DNA of 64,000 nucleotides from JAJFJD01 sp965228695 (GCA_965228695.1 CBDDIB010000002.1:2294001-2358000); one strand, 5' to 3'. Positions 16,783 to 25,422 are shown, counted from the first letter of the stretch. Notes: generated by a model not told the origin, from the sequence alone. Translations and numbers: made by a program.

Positions 16783-16811
16783 GATTGAGCCTTACACAGG
16801 AAGAAACGGGT

Positions 16812-19211
16812 TCAGTCTTGGCCGTCGAGGCCGCGCAGCATGTCGCTCAGCGTGCCGAGCTTGATCGGCAGACTCTCGGCGGTCAGGCCGTGCGGGCTTA
16901 GGGCGTCGTTGACCGCGCTGACGACGGCGGCCGGCGATCCCATATACCCGGCTTCGCCCGCGCCCTTCTGCCCGAGCGGGGTCAGCGGCGACGGCGTGCA
17001 GTGCTCGTCCATCTGCACGTCGGGAATCTCCATCGACGACGGCAACAGGTAATCCATGAAGGTGCCGCTGAGATGCTGGCCGGCGTCGTCATATTCGAAT
17101 TTCTCGTACAGCGCCGCGCCGATGCCGTGCGCGATGCCGCCGAGCAGCATGCCCTTCACGATCGCCGGGCTGATCACGGTGCCGCAATCGTGCACGATGA
17201 AGTAGCGCGGGATCGCGACCTTGCCGGTCCCCGGATCGATGGTGACCAGCGTGATATGCGTTTCGAAGGAGAAGCAGGGATACATCTGCACCCTGCCGTC
17301 GGCGGTCGGCATCGTGCCGCCGTTCGGCACTTGCATGGTGTAGCTGGCCTGCAGGCCCGGCTCCATGCCCGGCGGCATCAGGTGGTACTGGCCGTGGCAA
17401 ATGCGGATCAGTTGCTTCCAGTCGAGTTTCGCCGCGTCGTCGTCGCGGGCGTGGATCGTGCCGTCGGCGTAGACGAGATCGTCTTCGCCGCGCTGCAGAT
17501 TGTGCGCGGCGATCGTCATCAGCCGGTCGCGCAACATCTCCGCCGCCCGTTGTGCCGCCCCGCCCAGCATGATCGCCATGCGGCTGGCGACCGGGCTGTT
17601 GCCGGGCAGGCTGGACAGCGAATCCGAGTGCACGACGCGGATGTCCGCCGGATCGATTTCTAGAACCTCGCCGACGACCGTGGCCACCAGAGTTTGATGG
17701 CCCTGTCCCGAACTCGACGTGCAGATCAGGGCGGTGACGGTACCGAGACGGTCGACCTTCACCGTGCAGGATTCCATCCAGGTCGTCGTGTCGTTCTTGG
17801 GGTTGAATAGCGGTTCGAACGCCGCGTTGCCGCCGCCCGGTTCCAGACAGGTCGCCACGCCGATGCCCGCGAGGCTGCCGGAATTGCGCTGGGCGTCGCG
17901 CTCGGCGATCAACGCGTCGTAGTCGGAGAGGGCGCGCGCCTTCGCCTCGACCGTCTGATAGTCGCCGCTGTCGTATTCGGTGCCGCTGGGAATGGTGTAG
18001 GGGAATTCCTCCGATTGGATGAAGTTACGGCGGCGCAATTCGAGGCGGTCGAGGTTCAAGTAATCCGCGACCCGGTCCATCATCCGTTCGATGGCGACAT
18101 TGGTCGGCGCCTGTCCGAATCCGCGGACCGCAACCTGGCCGGTCTTGTTGGTGCAGACGGAAATGGCCTCGTACTCGACGCTGCCGATTTTGTACGGCCC
18201 AACGATCGATCCCACCGGCTTGCCGAGCTGCAGCGGGGCGCGGCCGGGATAGGCGCCGCAATCGTCCAGCGCCCGCATCCGCATCGACCGCACGATGCCG
18301 TCGCCGTTGAACGCGACATCCACGTCGAAGATGCGGTCGGGCCCGTGGGCATCGCCGCCAGACATGTTCTCCAGCCGGTCTTCGAGCAGCCGCACCGGAT
18401 AGCCCAGCTTGCGCGCCAGATAGCCGGTCAGCACCGCATGCTTTAGGCCGCGCTTCACGCCGTAGCTGCCGCCGACATCGACGTCGTAATGCACCCGGAC
18501 CTGATTACCCGGAATGCGCACCGCTTCGGCGATCTGGTCGGAGTATTTCGGCATCTGGATCGACGCCCAGACATCGAGCATTTCCTGCCCCGGGTCCCAG
18601 CGCGAAACCACGCCGAAAGTCTCGATCGGGACGGTCGAGTTGCGGCCCCATTTGACCCGGAAGTTCAGCGTGTGATCGGCGGCCGCGAAATCGTCGTCGA
18701 CGCCGCCCCAGACGAACTTGCGGTGAAACAGGATATTGTTGCCGTGGTCGGGGTGGACCAGCAACTCGGCCGAAGCGAAAGCGCCTTCCGGATCGACGAC
18801 CGCGGGCAGGACTTCATAGTCGACTTCGATCAATTCGATGGCGTCCTCGGCGATATAGCGATTGTCGGCGACGACGGCGGCAACCCATTCCCCGGCGTAA
18901 CGCACCACGTTCTGCGCCAGCGGACGCCAGATGATGTTCGGCGCGTCGACGCCATGCTGGAGGGAGTTCGTCGCCTCGGCCAGTTCGTCGCCGGTCAGCA
19001 CCGCTTGCACACCGTCCAGTGCCAGGGCCGCACGGGTATCGATCGAGACGATGCGGGCGCTCGCGTGCGGGCTGGTCAGGAGCGCCACATGCTTCATGTC
19101 GGGCAGCCGGATATCGGCGACATAGCGCCCGAGCCCCGCGATGAAGCGCCGGTCTTCCTTGGTGCGCCGGTTCCGGCCGACGAACCGGCCCGCGTTCGCC
19201 TGTTCGGTCAT
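16812..19211 (-). CDS. Molybdenum hydroxylase large subunit (CoxL/xanthine dehydrogenase family)
   Basis: ATG 19211 overlaps the small-subunit stop (ATGA) and gives 799 residues, normal for the family; the frame runs further upstream only as antisense to the small subunit. It shows the aldehyde oxidase/xanthine dehydrogenase hammerhead (about 15-125) and the Moco-binding domain. The catalytic Glu is about E753 in GEAGYMGSP. The diagnostic loop at 361-367 is AVRGFGQ: neither AYxCSFR of true CO dehydrogenase nor AYRGAGR of form II. It is therefore a hydroxylase of another, probably aromatic or heterocyclic, substrate. Confidence 0.9.
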   Translation of the reverse strand: MTEQANAGRFVGRNRRTKEDRRFIAGLGRYVADIRLPDMKHVALLTSPHASARIVSIDTRAALALDGVQAVLTGDELAEATNSLQHGVDAPNIIWRPLAQNVVRYAGEWVAAVVADNRYIAEDAIELIEVDYEVLPAVVDPEGAFASAELLVHPDHGNNILFHRKFVWGGVDDDFAAADHTLNFRVKWGRNSTVPIETFGVVSRWDPGQEMLDVWASIQMPKYSDQIAEAVRIPGNQVRVHYDVDVGGSYGVKRGLKHAVLTGYLARKLGYPVRLLEDRLENMSGGDAHGPDRIFDVDVAFNGDGIVRSMRMRALDDCGAYPGRAPLQLGKPVGSIVGPYKIGSVEYEAISVCTNKTGQVAVRGFGQAPTNVAIERMMDRVADYLNLDRLELRRRNFIQSEEFPYTIPSGTEYDSGDYQTVEAKARALSDYDALIAERDAQRNSGSLAGIGVATCLEPGGGNAAFEPLFNPKNDTTTWMESCTVKVDRLGTVTALICTSSSGQGHQTLVATVVGEVLEIDPADIRVVHSDSLSSLPGNSPVASRMAIMLGGAAQRAAEMLRDRLMTIAAHNLQRGEDDLVYADGTIHARDDDAAKLDWKQLIRICHGQYHLMPPGMEPGLQASYTMQVPNGGTMPTADGRVQMYPCFSFETHITLVTIDPGTGKVAIPRYFIVHDCGTVISPAIVKGMLLGGIAHGIGAALYEKFEYDDAGQHLSGTFMDYLLPSSMEIPDVQMDEHCTPSPLTPLGQKGAGEAGYMGSPAAVVSAVNDALSPHGLTAESLPIKLGTLSDMLRGLDGQD

Positions 19212-19717
19212 GGCGCGGCCTTTCCGGTGCGTTGGTTCATCCGGTCGGCGGCGAGTTCGATGGCCTCGATGATCTGGCCGTAGCCCGTACAACGGCAAAG
19301 ATTGCCGCTTATCGCCTCGCGAATTTCTTCGCGCGACGGATCCGGATTGCGTTGCAGCAAGGCTTGCGCGGCGATCAGCATGCCCGGCGTGCAGTAGCCG
19401 CATTGCAGGGCGTGGGTTTCCCAGAAGCAATCTTGCACGAGGCTGAGGCTGCCGTCCGGGTCGGACAGTCCTTCGACCGTGGTCAGGCGCTCGCCGTTGG
19501 CCTGAACCGCCAGCATCAGGCAGGACCGGACCGGCATGTCGTTGAGGAGAATGGAGCACGCGCCGCAGACGCCGTGCTCGCATCCGGTATGGGTGCCGGT
19601 GAGGTCCAGTTCGTCGCGCAGGAAATCGAGCAGCGTCATGCGCGGTTCGACCTCGGCGGTGACCTGTGCGCCGTTGATCGTCATCGATACGGATTTTGTA
19701 GGGCGGGAGCTAGTCAT
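19208..19717 (-). CDS. Molybdenum hydroxylase [2Fe-2S] small subunit (CoxS type)
   Basis: A protein of about 169 residues from ATG 19717, which overlaps the stop of the FAD subunit (ATGACTAG); ATG 19729 is a second option. The plant-type ferredoxin motif is CEHGVCGAC plus a later Cys (SCLML). The second cluster uses CGYC and CRC (QCGYCTPGM, NLCRCTGYGQI). It transfers electrons from the molybdenum centre of the large subunit to FAD in the medium subunit. Overlaps at both ends show tight translational coupling. Confidence 0.94.
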   Translation of the reverse strand: MTSSRPTKSVSMTINGAQVTAEVEPRMTLLDFLRDELDLTGTHTGCEHGVCGACSILLNDMPVRSCLMLAVQANGERLTTVEGLSDPDGSLSLVQDCFWETHALQCGYCTPGMLIAAQALLQRNPDPSREEIREAISGNLCRCTGYGQIIEAIELAADRMNQRTGKAAP

Positions 19718-20591
19718 CGGATTGAGCATCCTCGACGGCCTCGAGGATGGCGCGCCTCACGAGGGTTTTCGCAATATGGATGCGCGCCGTGCCGGAGGCG
19801 TGCAGGTCGGATTCCGGTTCGAGGACGGCTTCGAGCGCCTCCACGGGGGGATCGATGACGGCGGCCGTCGGTTCATGGCCGAGCAATTCGTCTTCGAGCG
19901 CAGTAAGCCGGATCGGCGCGGGAGTGGCGTTGGCCACGGCGACCGCCGCTCGACGGCACACGCCGTCGGGGTCGATCGCGATCTGGGCGGCGGCCGCGAC
20001 GATCGCGAAATCGCTTTGCCGAGAGCTGACTTCCTGAAACCCGGCGCCAATGCGGCCATCCCCGAACCAGACCGGAAAGGAAACCGCCGTAAGGATTTCG
20101 CTCTCCTCGATGGCGGTGGTCATCGGGCCGAGAATAAAATCCGACGCTGCCAGGTCGCGTTGCCCTTCTGCGCTTGTCAGCGTGACCGTGGCGTTCAATG
20201 CAATGGAGGTCAGGCATATCTCCGCCGACGGGTCCGCGTGGGCCAGGCTTCCGCCGATGGTGCCGCGGTTGCGCGTCTGGTCGTGGCCGACGAATTTCAG
20301 CGCCTTCTTCAGCAGCGGCAATTGGGTGCGCAGGGCCGACGATGCCTCCGCATCGGTCTGGCGCGTGCAGGCGCCGATCGTCACGCTCCCGTCCGTTTCG
20401 GTGATGCCGCTCAGCGCCTCGATCTTGTTGATGTCGACGATCAATCCCGGCCGGACCAACCGCATCGCCAACATGGGCATGAGCGATTGGCCGCCGGCGA
20501 TGATCTGCGGATCCTCAGATGTGCGCGCCAAATGTTCGCAGGCCTCGTCGAGGCTGGATGGCTGGACAAAGTCGAAGGCGGCGGCCTTCAT
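19710..20591 (-). CDS. Molybdenum hydroxylase FAD-binding medium subunit (CoxM type)
   Basis: A 293-residue protein with the two FAD motifs of this family: AGGQSLMPMLAMRLVRPGLI (about 32-51) and TRNRGTIGGSLAHADPSAEI (about 105-124). The CO-dehydrogenase flavoprotein C-terminal domain covers about 180-285. It is the first gene of the operon (FAD, Fe-S, Mo subunits, then amidohydrolase). It diverges from the TauD-like gene at 20724 across a 132-bp gap that must hold both promoters. No maturation genes (CoxD/CoxE-like) are in the window. Confidence 0.92.
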   Translation of the reverse strand: MKAAAFDFVQPSSLDEACEHLARTSEDPQIIAGGQSLMPMLAMRLVRPGLIVDINKIEALSGITETDGSVTIGACTRQTDAEASSALRTQLPLLKKALKFVGHDQTRNRGTIGGSLAHADPSAEICLTSIALNATVTLTSAEGQRDLAASDFILGPMTTAIEESEILTAVSFPVWFGDGRIGAGFQEVSSRQSDFAIVAAAAQIAIDPDGVCRRAAVAVANATPAPIRLTALEDELLGHEPTAAVIDPPVEALEAVLEPESDLHASGTARIHIAKTLVRRAILEAVEDAQSDD

Positions 20592-20723
20592 GCGTCACAC
20601 TCCCAAGGTTTGTTGAATCGCGAAGGGGGCTTCTGCGGGCGAGAACTTTCCCATTATACTATTGTGTGTTCGGTGACCAACAGTCCTACCCTGTCCTTTG
20701 CAACCGTAGAGGCGAACCGGCTC

Positions 20724-21794
20724 ATGACACAGCGTAATCGCGAACCCGCTAAACCTTTCGAACCCGTCCAGGATCCGGCGGGATGGATAGCGTCGGAAAT
20801 GGCGGCAAGCGGCGATTTCCTTTTCCATCTCGAACCGGCGCATGTTGCGGAATTGGATGCGGCCGTTAAGGCACTGCAGGATCAAGCGACGCCGATCATG
20901 GAGATCACGCGTGACCGGTTTCCACTGGCCACTCTGGCGGACGACCTCCGGGAAATCCGGTCGGATATCACCGACGGACGGGGTTTCGTCCAAATTCGCG
21001 GATTTCCGGTGGACCAATATACCAAAGAGCAGTCGGCCATCGCCTTTTGGGGCATCGGCATGCATCTTGGAGACGGTGTCTTCTCCCAGAACAAAAAGGG
21101 TCATGTGCTCGGCCACATCACCGATATCGGGGAAAGCGTCCGTGATCGGAGCCAGCGCGGACCGTATTCCAGCGATACTATCCCGTTCCATGTCGACTGT
21201 TGCGACATCGTCGGACTGCTGTGCCTACGAACGGCGCGGGCCGGCGGCGAAAGCAGCCTGGCCAGTTCGATAACAGTCCACAACGAGATGCTCAAGCGGC
21301 GGCCCGATCTTGTGCGGGTGCTGGCCGAACCTTTCTACCGGGATCGGCGCGACGAGGTGCCGCCGGGCATGCCGCCCTGGTACAGTTTGGCGGTTTTCCA
21401 CTATTACCAGGGCTATCTGAGCACCACCGTCGAACCGACCTATATGGGCTCGGCCCACCGGTTGGACGGGATTCCGGAAATGACGCCCGAGCAGAAAGAG
21501 GCCCTGGCGTTGGTGCAGAAAATTGCGGCAGAGCAGCGGCTGGATATCGCCTTCGAACCGGGCGATATGCAGTTCCTCAACAATTACGTGATCATGCACA
21601 CGCGCCAGGCCTTCGAGGACCATCCGGAACTTGAGAATCGCCGTCACCTGCTGCGGCTGTGGCTCAAGAACGAGGGAAGCAGACCATTGCCGGAAGCCTA
21701 TTTCGCACGGCATGGCAAGCCGGACACGGTGGATTGGCCCGGTGGGATCGTTGGGCCCGATACGGTGCCGAACGCGCCGCTGACGCCGCGCTGA
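20724..21794 (+). CDS. TauD/TfdA-like dioxygenase, expanded subfamily (copy 2)
   Basis: ATG 20724 gives 356 residues; the frame is open far upstream only as a shadow of the FAD subunit. Ligands are H156 and D158 (PFHVDCCDIVGLLCL) and H292 (IMHTRQAFEDHPE). The same blocks as the other copies are present: WGIGMHLGDGVFSQNKKGHV, a GGESSLASSITVHNE segment, PGDMQFLNNY and RRHLLRLWL. It faces away from the molybdenum hydroxylase operon, so the two may share a regulator bound in the gap. The substrate is unknown. Confidence 0.88.
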   Translation: MTQRNREPAKPFEPVQDPAGWIASEMAASGDFLFHLEPAHVAELDAAVKALQDQATPIMEITRDRFPLATLADDLREIRSDITDGRGFVQIRGFPVDQYTKEQSAIAFWGIGMHLGDGVFSQNKKGHVLGHITDIGESVRDRSQRGPYSSDTIPFHVDCCDIVGLLCLRTARAGGESSLASSITVHNEMLKRRPDLVRVLAEPFYRDRRDEVPPGMPPWYSLAVFHYYQGYLSTTVEPTYMGSAHRLDGIPEMTPEQKEALALVQKIAAEQRLDIAFEPGDMQFLNNYVIMHTRQAFEDHPELENRRHLLRLWLKNEGSRPLPEAYFARHGKPDTVDWPGGIVGPDTVPNAPLTPR

Positions 21795-21807
21795 GGACGG
21801 CGGGGGC

Positions 21808-22620
21808 CTAGTTGCCTTTGCTGGCTTTCTCGGCCTCGTCCCAATTGAATAGAAGCGGCTGCTTCTCGAGGAATCGGCCGACGGCGTCCGAATGATACTG
21901 GGAATCATACGCGACCGCCTGCCCGAATGCTTCGAGTTCGCCGAGGCCGCGGAAATCCTGATTGAAGGACTGGTTGAGTATATTCTTCGAGATGCCAATG
22001 GCGTCGCGTGACGAATGGCGGAACCGCTCGGCGAGTTTGACGGCTTCGTCCATCAAATGGTCGGATTCGTAAATCTCGTACACGATGCCCCATTCCTTCG
22101 CCTCTTCGGGACCGAAGGAGCGCGCGGAGAAGATCAACTCTTTCGCTTTTTGCAGCCCCACGATGCGCGGCAGCAGGAAAAAGCCGCCGACGTCGGGCAC
22201 CAACCCGATCCGCCCGAACACCTGGCAGAAGCGCGCCCGTGTCGACGCCAGGATGAAATCGCCGGCAAGCGCGATGTTGATGCCGGCACCGTAGGCCGCG
22301 CCGTCTACCGCCGTGATCACCGGCAGTTCCAGGCTGACGAGTTCGTAGAGCCAGACATAGATGTTCTGAATGCGGCGGCGGGTTTCCGACGGTGTCGCCT
22401 TGTCCTCGGACAGGCCTTGCAGGTCGCCGCCCGCGCAGAACGCGCCGCCGGCGCCCGTGATGATGGCGGCGAAAAGCGATTTGTCGTTCCGCATCTCCAG
22501 CACGACCTGGGAGAGTTCGTCGCGCATGGTCATATCCAGCGCGTTTCGCTTTTCGGGCCGGTTCAGCGTGACGAACGCGATTCCGTCGCGGGTCTCGTAG
22601 GTAAGCGACTCGAAACTCAT
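21808..22620 (-). CDS. Enoyl-CoA hydratase/isomerase family protein
   Basis: ATG 22620 preceded by GGGAG gives 270 residues, standard for the crotonase family. The oxyanion-hole segments are RNALDMTM and GAGGAFCAGGDLQGL (about 60-74), followed by AYGAGINIALAGDFILA. The usual hydratase Glu of the second motif is not evident in RFCQVFGRIGLVPDVGG. The Asp in VPDVGG matches the residue used by PaaG-type isomerases, so isomerisation or ring chemistry is as likely as hydration. It stands alone on this strand, convergent with the TauD-like gene 13 bp away. Confidence 0.86.
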   Translation of the reverse strand: MSFESLTYETRDGIAFVTLNRPEKRNALDMTMRDELSQVVLEMRNDKSLFAAIITGAGGAFCAGGDLQGLSEDKATPSETRRRIQNIYVWLYELVSLELPVITAVDGAAYGAGINIALAGDFILASTRARFCQVFGRIGLVPDVGGFFLLPRIVGLQKAKELIFSARSFGPEEAKEWGIVYEIYESDHLMDEAVKLAERFRHSSRDAIGISKNILNQSFNQDFRGLGELEAFGQAVAYDSQYHSDAVGRFLEKQPLLFNWDEAEKASKGN

Positions 22621-22761
22621 GGTGGGCTCCCGGTTGGCTATTCGTTTCATGCGGATCGCGTTGGGCGCGATCGGGCGAACGATACCATGGGAAGCCGATT
22701 GTGCAGAAACCGACGTGGCCGGTTTCAGTCTTTCGAGGGCCTGCTCGCCGCCTTACGGAAA

Positions 22762-22790
22762 CGAAGAACGGCCGCCACAGGGGCGGCCGT
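22762..22790 (-). terminator. Terminator of the first PPRSDD-protein gene
   Basis: Read leftward: ACGGCCGCC-CCTGT-GGCGGCCGT followed by TCTTCGTTTCC. It is a perfect 9-bp GC stem with a weak T-rich tail, about 40 bp past the stop at 22832. Confidence 0.7.
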
Positions 22791-22831
22791 CCGTGCAAAC
22801 GACTGAAGTCGCGATAAACGATCCGAAACGG

Positions 22832-23290
22832 CTAGTCGTCGCTTCGCGGCGGCGCGCCGCCGCTATCGTCTCCGCCGCCGGAACTGCCGCCGGCCTGGTC
22901 GAGCCAGAACGCCCGGCGTGCATCCCGGCAGTCGGCCCGCGAACCGCCGCTGGCGCGACACTCGCGAAATATATTGCGTGCCTGTCCGCGCAGGTTGCGC
23001 ATTTCGCGATGCGCCTCCCGGCGGCAAACGCGCCGGTTCGGACGCTCCGCGATGGCACGGCAATTTTCCCGCAAATCGTTCCGGATGGACCGGCGCGCGT
23101 TGCGGGCTTCGCTGCGCGAAATTGCGGCAATCTCGATTACCGTTGCATTGGCCTTGGCCGACAAGGTGGCGTTCATACCGTCGATGGCCGCGGCACTCCC
23201 GGTTACGGGCGCGAGCGTCGCCGCCGCGAACAGGACAGCCGCCACCGATAGGGCGGCTTTGCGGGGAAGGTGTAACAAATTCAAACGCAT
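22832..23290 (-). CDS. Secreted Arg-rich protein with C-terminal PPRSDD (paralogue A)
   Basis: ATG 23290 preceded by AGGGAGAGACTCATC gives 152 residues; a longer frame upstream lacks a signal peptide at its start. A signal peptide (about 1-33, MRLNLLHLPRKAALSVAAVL) ends near GSAAA. The mature part is strongly basic and probably helical, with four Cys (ENCRAI, RVCRR, RECRA, ADCRD) that could form two disulfides. A Gly/Ser/Asp linker leads to the end, GGAPPRSDD. The next gene encodes a related product with the same terminal PPRSDD, and both genes share upstream repeats and leader sequence. I know no named family. A role binding polyanions or metal at the envelope is conjecture. Confidence 0.75.
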   Translation of the reverse strand: MRLNLLHLPRKAALSVAAVLFAAATLAPVTGSAAAIDGMNATLSAKANATVIEIAAISRSEARNARRSIRNDLRENCRAIAERPNRRVCRREAHREMRNLRGQARNIFRECRASGGSRADCRDARRAFWLDQAGGSSGGGDDSGGAPPRSDD

Positions 23291-23382
23291 GATGAGTCTC
23301 TCCCTCTGTGGCAGTCCCGCCCCTATGCGCACCCCGAATCGACGGGTTGCGCAGGACTGTATGGCGAGCGTGGCAGGCAAAT

Positions 23383-23418
23383 CTTAATGCGGCGTTAAGT
23401 TTTCCTAAGGCGCGTTAA
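23383..23418 (-). promoter_or_regulatory. Phased TTAA array upstream of paralogue A
   Basis: Four half-sites on one face of the helix: TTAA (23384), TTAA (23395), CTAA (23405) and TTAA (23415), stepped 11, 10 and 10 bp. The block lies 94-128 bp upstream of the ATG. The neighbouring paralogue has the same arrangement at the same distance. This suggests binding by a multimeric regulator, for example an OmpR-type response regulator. Confidence 0.65.
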
Positions 23419-23499
23419 GACATTTGTCTAAATTGTGAAAATAATTGTAAGTATTTGATATAGTTAAGGTAATAAACTCAATTGTTTGTGCCGATAATG

Positions 23500-23527
23500 G
23501 AAAACGGCCGCCCGAAAGCGACCGTTT
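23500..23527 (-). terminator. Terminator of the second PPRSDD-protein gene
   Basis: Read leftward: AAACGGTCGC-TTTCGG-GCGGCCGTTT, with one G.T pair, followed by TCC. The stem lies 27 bp past the stop at 23554. The run of A/T pairs at the base acts as the U tract. Confidence 0.75.
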
Positions 23528-23553
23528 ATCCGTTACCGTAGTGCGTAACCAGG

Positions 23554-24153
23554 TCAGTCGTCGCTGCGCGGCGGCGGATCGATTTCGCCTCCTGGTTCGG
23601 TGTCCCCGCCGCCGCCACTAAGGGCTTCGCGGAGCCGTTCGCGGGCCTCGTCCCGGGCTTTCCGATACTCATCCCGCGCTTCGCTACGGGCGTCCCGGAA
23701 TTGTGCGCGGGCTTGATGCCGGGCATTCCGCAACTGGTCGCGGGCGTCGCGAACCTGGTCCCGGAAATCGCGGCGAGCGTTGCGCGGATCATCCCGCCGG
23801 CCGTCCCTGAACGTACGACGCGCACCGCGAACCGACTTGCGGAAATCACGCGCGGCACTCCTGGTGGCCTGACGCCGGTCTCGAACTGCTTCCCGGGTTG
23901 CCCGGCGTAAATCCCGGCGGGCCTCCCGGCGTTCCCGCTGGAACTGCCGGCGCGCTTGCCGTCGTTCCCGCGGCGAAAGTACGGCCACTTGGACCGCATC
24001 CACCGGGCTCACCGTGGCGACCTTCATTTGCGATTCTATACCGCTAACGGCCTTCGCGTTGGCGTGTCCGGGGGTAAACAATACCGCGGCAAACAGTGCT
24101 GCGGCAGCAATGACCGCCCGTGCCGGCGGCCGTCCCACTGTCGAAATATGCAT
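23554..24153 (-). CDS. Secreted, extremely Arg-rich helical protein with C-terminal PPRSDD (paralogue B)
   Basis: ATG 24153, preceded by AGGGAGAGATTGCATC, gives 199 residues. A signal peptide (MHISTVGRPPARAVIAAAAL, cleavage near HANA) leads to a mature protein whose residues about 59-175 consist of Arg, Ala, Asp, Glu and Gln in short repeats of the form RRxARRxxRxARD. This region should form one long charged helix or coiled coil. No Cys is present, unlike paralogue A. A Gly-rich linker leads to EIDPPPRSDD. Leader sequence, Shine-Dalgarno and upstream TTAA array match paralogue A. No family is recognised. Confidence 0.75.
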   Translation of the reverse strand: MHISTVGRPPARAVIAAAALFAAVLFTPGHANAKAVSGIESQMKVATVSPVDAVQVAVLSPRERRQARRQFQRERREARRDLRRATREAVRDRRQATRSAARDFRKSVRGARRTFRDGRRDDPRNARRDFRDQVRDARDQLRNARHQARAQFRDARSEARDEYRKARDEARERLREALSGGGGDTEPGGEIDPPPRSDD

Positions 24154-24248
24154 GATGCAATCTCTCCCTCATTGCACTGACCCCACACCTGCGCGCGATC
24201 AACGCGCGGGCCTACGCCAGGTCAGCGGAGTGAGCGTTGCACCCAATT

Positions 24249-24285
24249 CTTAACGAAGTGTTAGCATCTCCTAACACGGCCTTAA
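24249..24285 (-). promoter_or_regulatory. Phased TTAA array upstream of paralogue B
   Basis: Half-sites TTAA (24250), TTAG (24261), CTAA (24271) and TTAA (24282), stepped 11, 10 and 11 bp. They lie 97-132 bp upstream of the ATG. It corresponds site by site to the array at 23383-23418 although the intervening bases differ, which argues for selection on the motif rather than recent duplication alone. Confidence 0.65.
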
Positions 24286-24343
24286 TTCGCATAGTCATTT
24301 GAATAAGAACGATAAATTATCAGGAATATGCTGCTAATTGGGG

Positions 24344-25420
24344 TTACGCGGACTCCAAGGGCGCATGAAGTCGCACGCCGGGTGTCATGATGCCGCCGCG
24401 GTTGCCGGGCTCGACGCCACCGTAGCGGGCCGCGAAACTGGGCGGCAGCGGCCGGCCGTCGGGCGGGCACAACCACAATCGTAGTAGATGTCTTTTTCGG
24501 TCCGGTTCGTCCCAGTCCACGTAGTCTGTCCGGTCGTGCAGAATTTGGTGATTGTGCAGAAACTGCAGATCCCCCGGCTCGAAATCCATGTTGAGATGGA
24601 TCCCGTCCTCTTCGGAAATCGCGTCGAATAGGTCTAATGCCTGGATTTGCCGTTCCGTTAACGGCGCCACGTCTTCGAACCGCTGCGCGGATTCGATGTA
24701 ACGGCGGACGTAGTAGCAGGTCAGCCGCCCTTCGAACCAATTCATAATGGGCACCGTAAAATAGGGGTCCATCCCAGCCGGCACTTCGCCCCGCCGGTCC
24801 ACCTTGAACGGTCGGAACAATTCCGCCGTGAGGTCCGGATCGCGCGCCAGCATTTCGTTATAAAGCGTCGTCGAACTGATGATGCTGCTGAGCCCGCCGC
24901 TTTTCGCTTTCTTAAGGCACATGAGTCCGACGATGTCGCACGAGTCGGCGTGATAGAATTGTCGCCGGTCGGTTTGGTACACTCGCGCATTGGGATCGTC
25001 GGCGTCGTAGCCGAGGTCGCGGACATGCCCCAGGACATGGCCTTTGCCGTTCTGGGAGACCGCCTTGCCGAGATAGCTGCCGAGGCCCCAGAAGATCGCT
25101 GCCGCGTCGGTCACCGACCGGCCCTCCATGGGAATACCGCGGATCAGGACGAAGCCACGCCCGGTCAGGAGTTCCTGCCGAATCCCGGCTAGGGCAGGGC
25201 CAAGCGTGGGCAGCCGGAACTCGTCCCGGGTCATTTGTGTCAGATCGATCCCCTGACGCTGGAAATCGGACAGTGCGGATTCAATCTCGCCGAGTTCATC
25301 GGCGTTCAGCGTGTAAATCCAACGTAAGTCGACCGCAAAATCCCGGCCGTACCATGCTGCGGGACCGGAAATGAGGCCGGGCGGCATCGTGTTTTCGGGC
25401 GCGAATGCGGTGGATGACAT
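24344..25420 (-). CDS. TauD/TfdA-like dioxygenase, expanded subfamily (copy 3)
   Basis: ATG 25420 lies 2 bp after the CoA-transferase stop, with GGAG in the end of that gene, and gives 358 residues. Ligands are H157 and D159 (FYHADSCDIVGLMCL) and H295 (ILHDRTDYVDWDEPDRKRH). Shared blocks are WGLGSYLGKAVSQNGKGHVL, GGLSSIISSTTLYNE and DRRGEVPAGMDPYF. Its tight coupling to a CaiB-type CoA-transferase and an acyl-CoA dehydrogenase indicates that its substrate or product enters a CoA-thioester pathway. The substrate is unknown. Confidence 0.88.
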   Translation of the reverse strand: MSSTAFAPENTMPPGLISGPAAWYGRDFAVDLRWIYTLNADELGEIESALSDFQRQGIDLTQMTRDEFRLPTLGPALAGIRQELLTGRGFVLIRGIPMEGRSVTDAAAIFWGLGSYLGKAVSQNGKGHVLGHVRDLGYDADDPNARVYQTDRRQFYHADSCDIVGLMCLKKAKSGGLSSIISSTTLYNEMLARDPDLTAELFRPFKVDRRGEVPAGMDPYFTVPIMNWFEGRLTCYYVRRYIESAQRFEDVAPLTERQIQALDLFDAISEEDGIHLNMDFEPGDLQFLHNHQILHDRTDYVDWDEPDRKRHLLRLWLCPPDGRPLPPSFAARYGGVEPGNRGGIMTPGVRLHAPLESA

Positions 25421-25422
25421 CT

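Noticed and set aside
19212..19583. Upstream extension of the molybdenum hydroxylase large subunit to 923 codons
   Set aside because: The extension overlaps the [2Fe-2S] subunit in another frame and the family-typical start MTEQAN with ATGA coupling lies at 19211.
19536..20723. Long upstream extension of the TauD-like frame at 20724 (752 codons in total)
   Set aside because: The added region is antisense to the FAD and Fe-S subunits; homology to the paralogues begins only after ATG 20724.
22832..24153. The Arg-rich protein pair considered as a toxin-antitoxin or phage-defence module
   Set aside because: Both have signal peptides and separate promoters and terminators, with no nuclease, kinase or repressor motif. 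This does not fit known modules.
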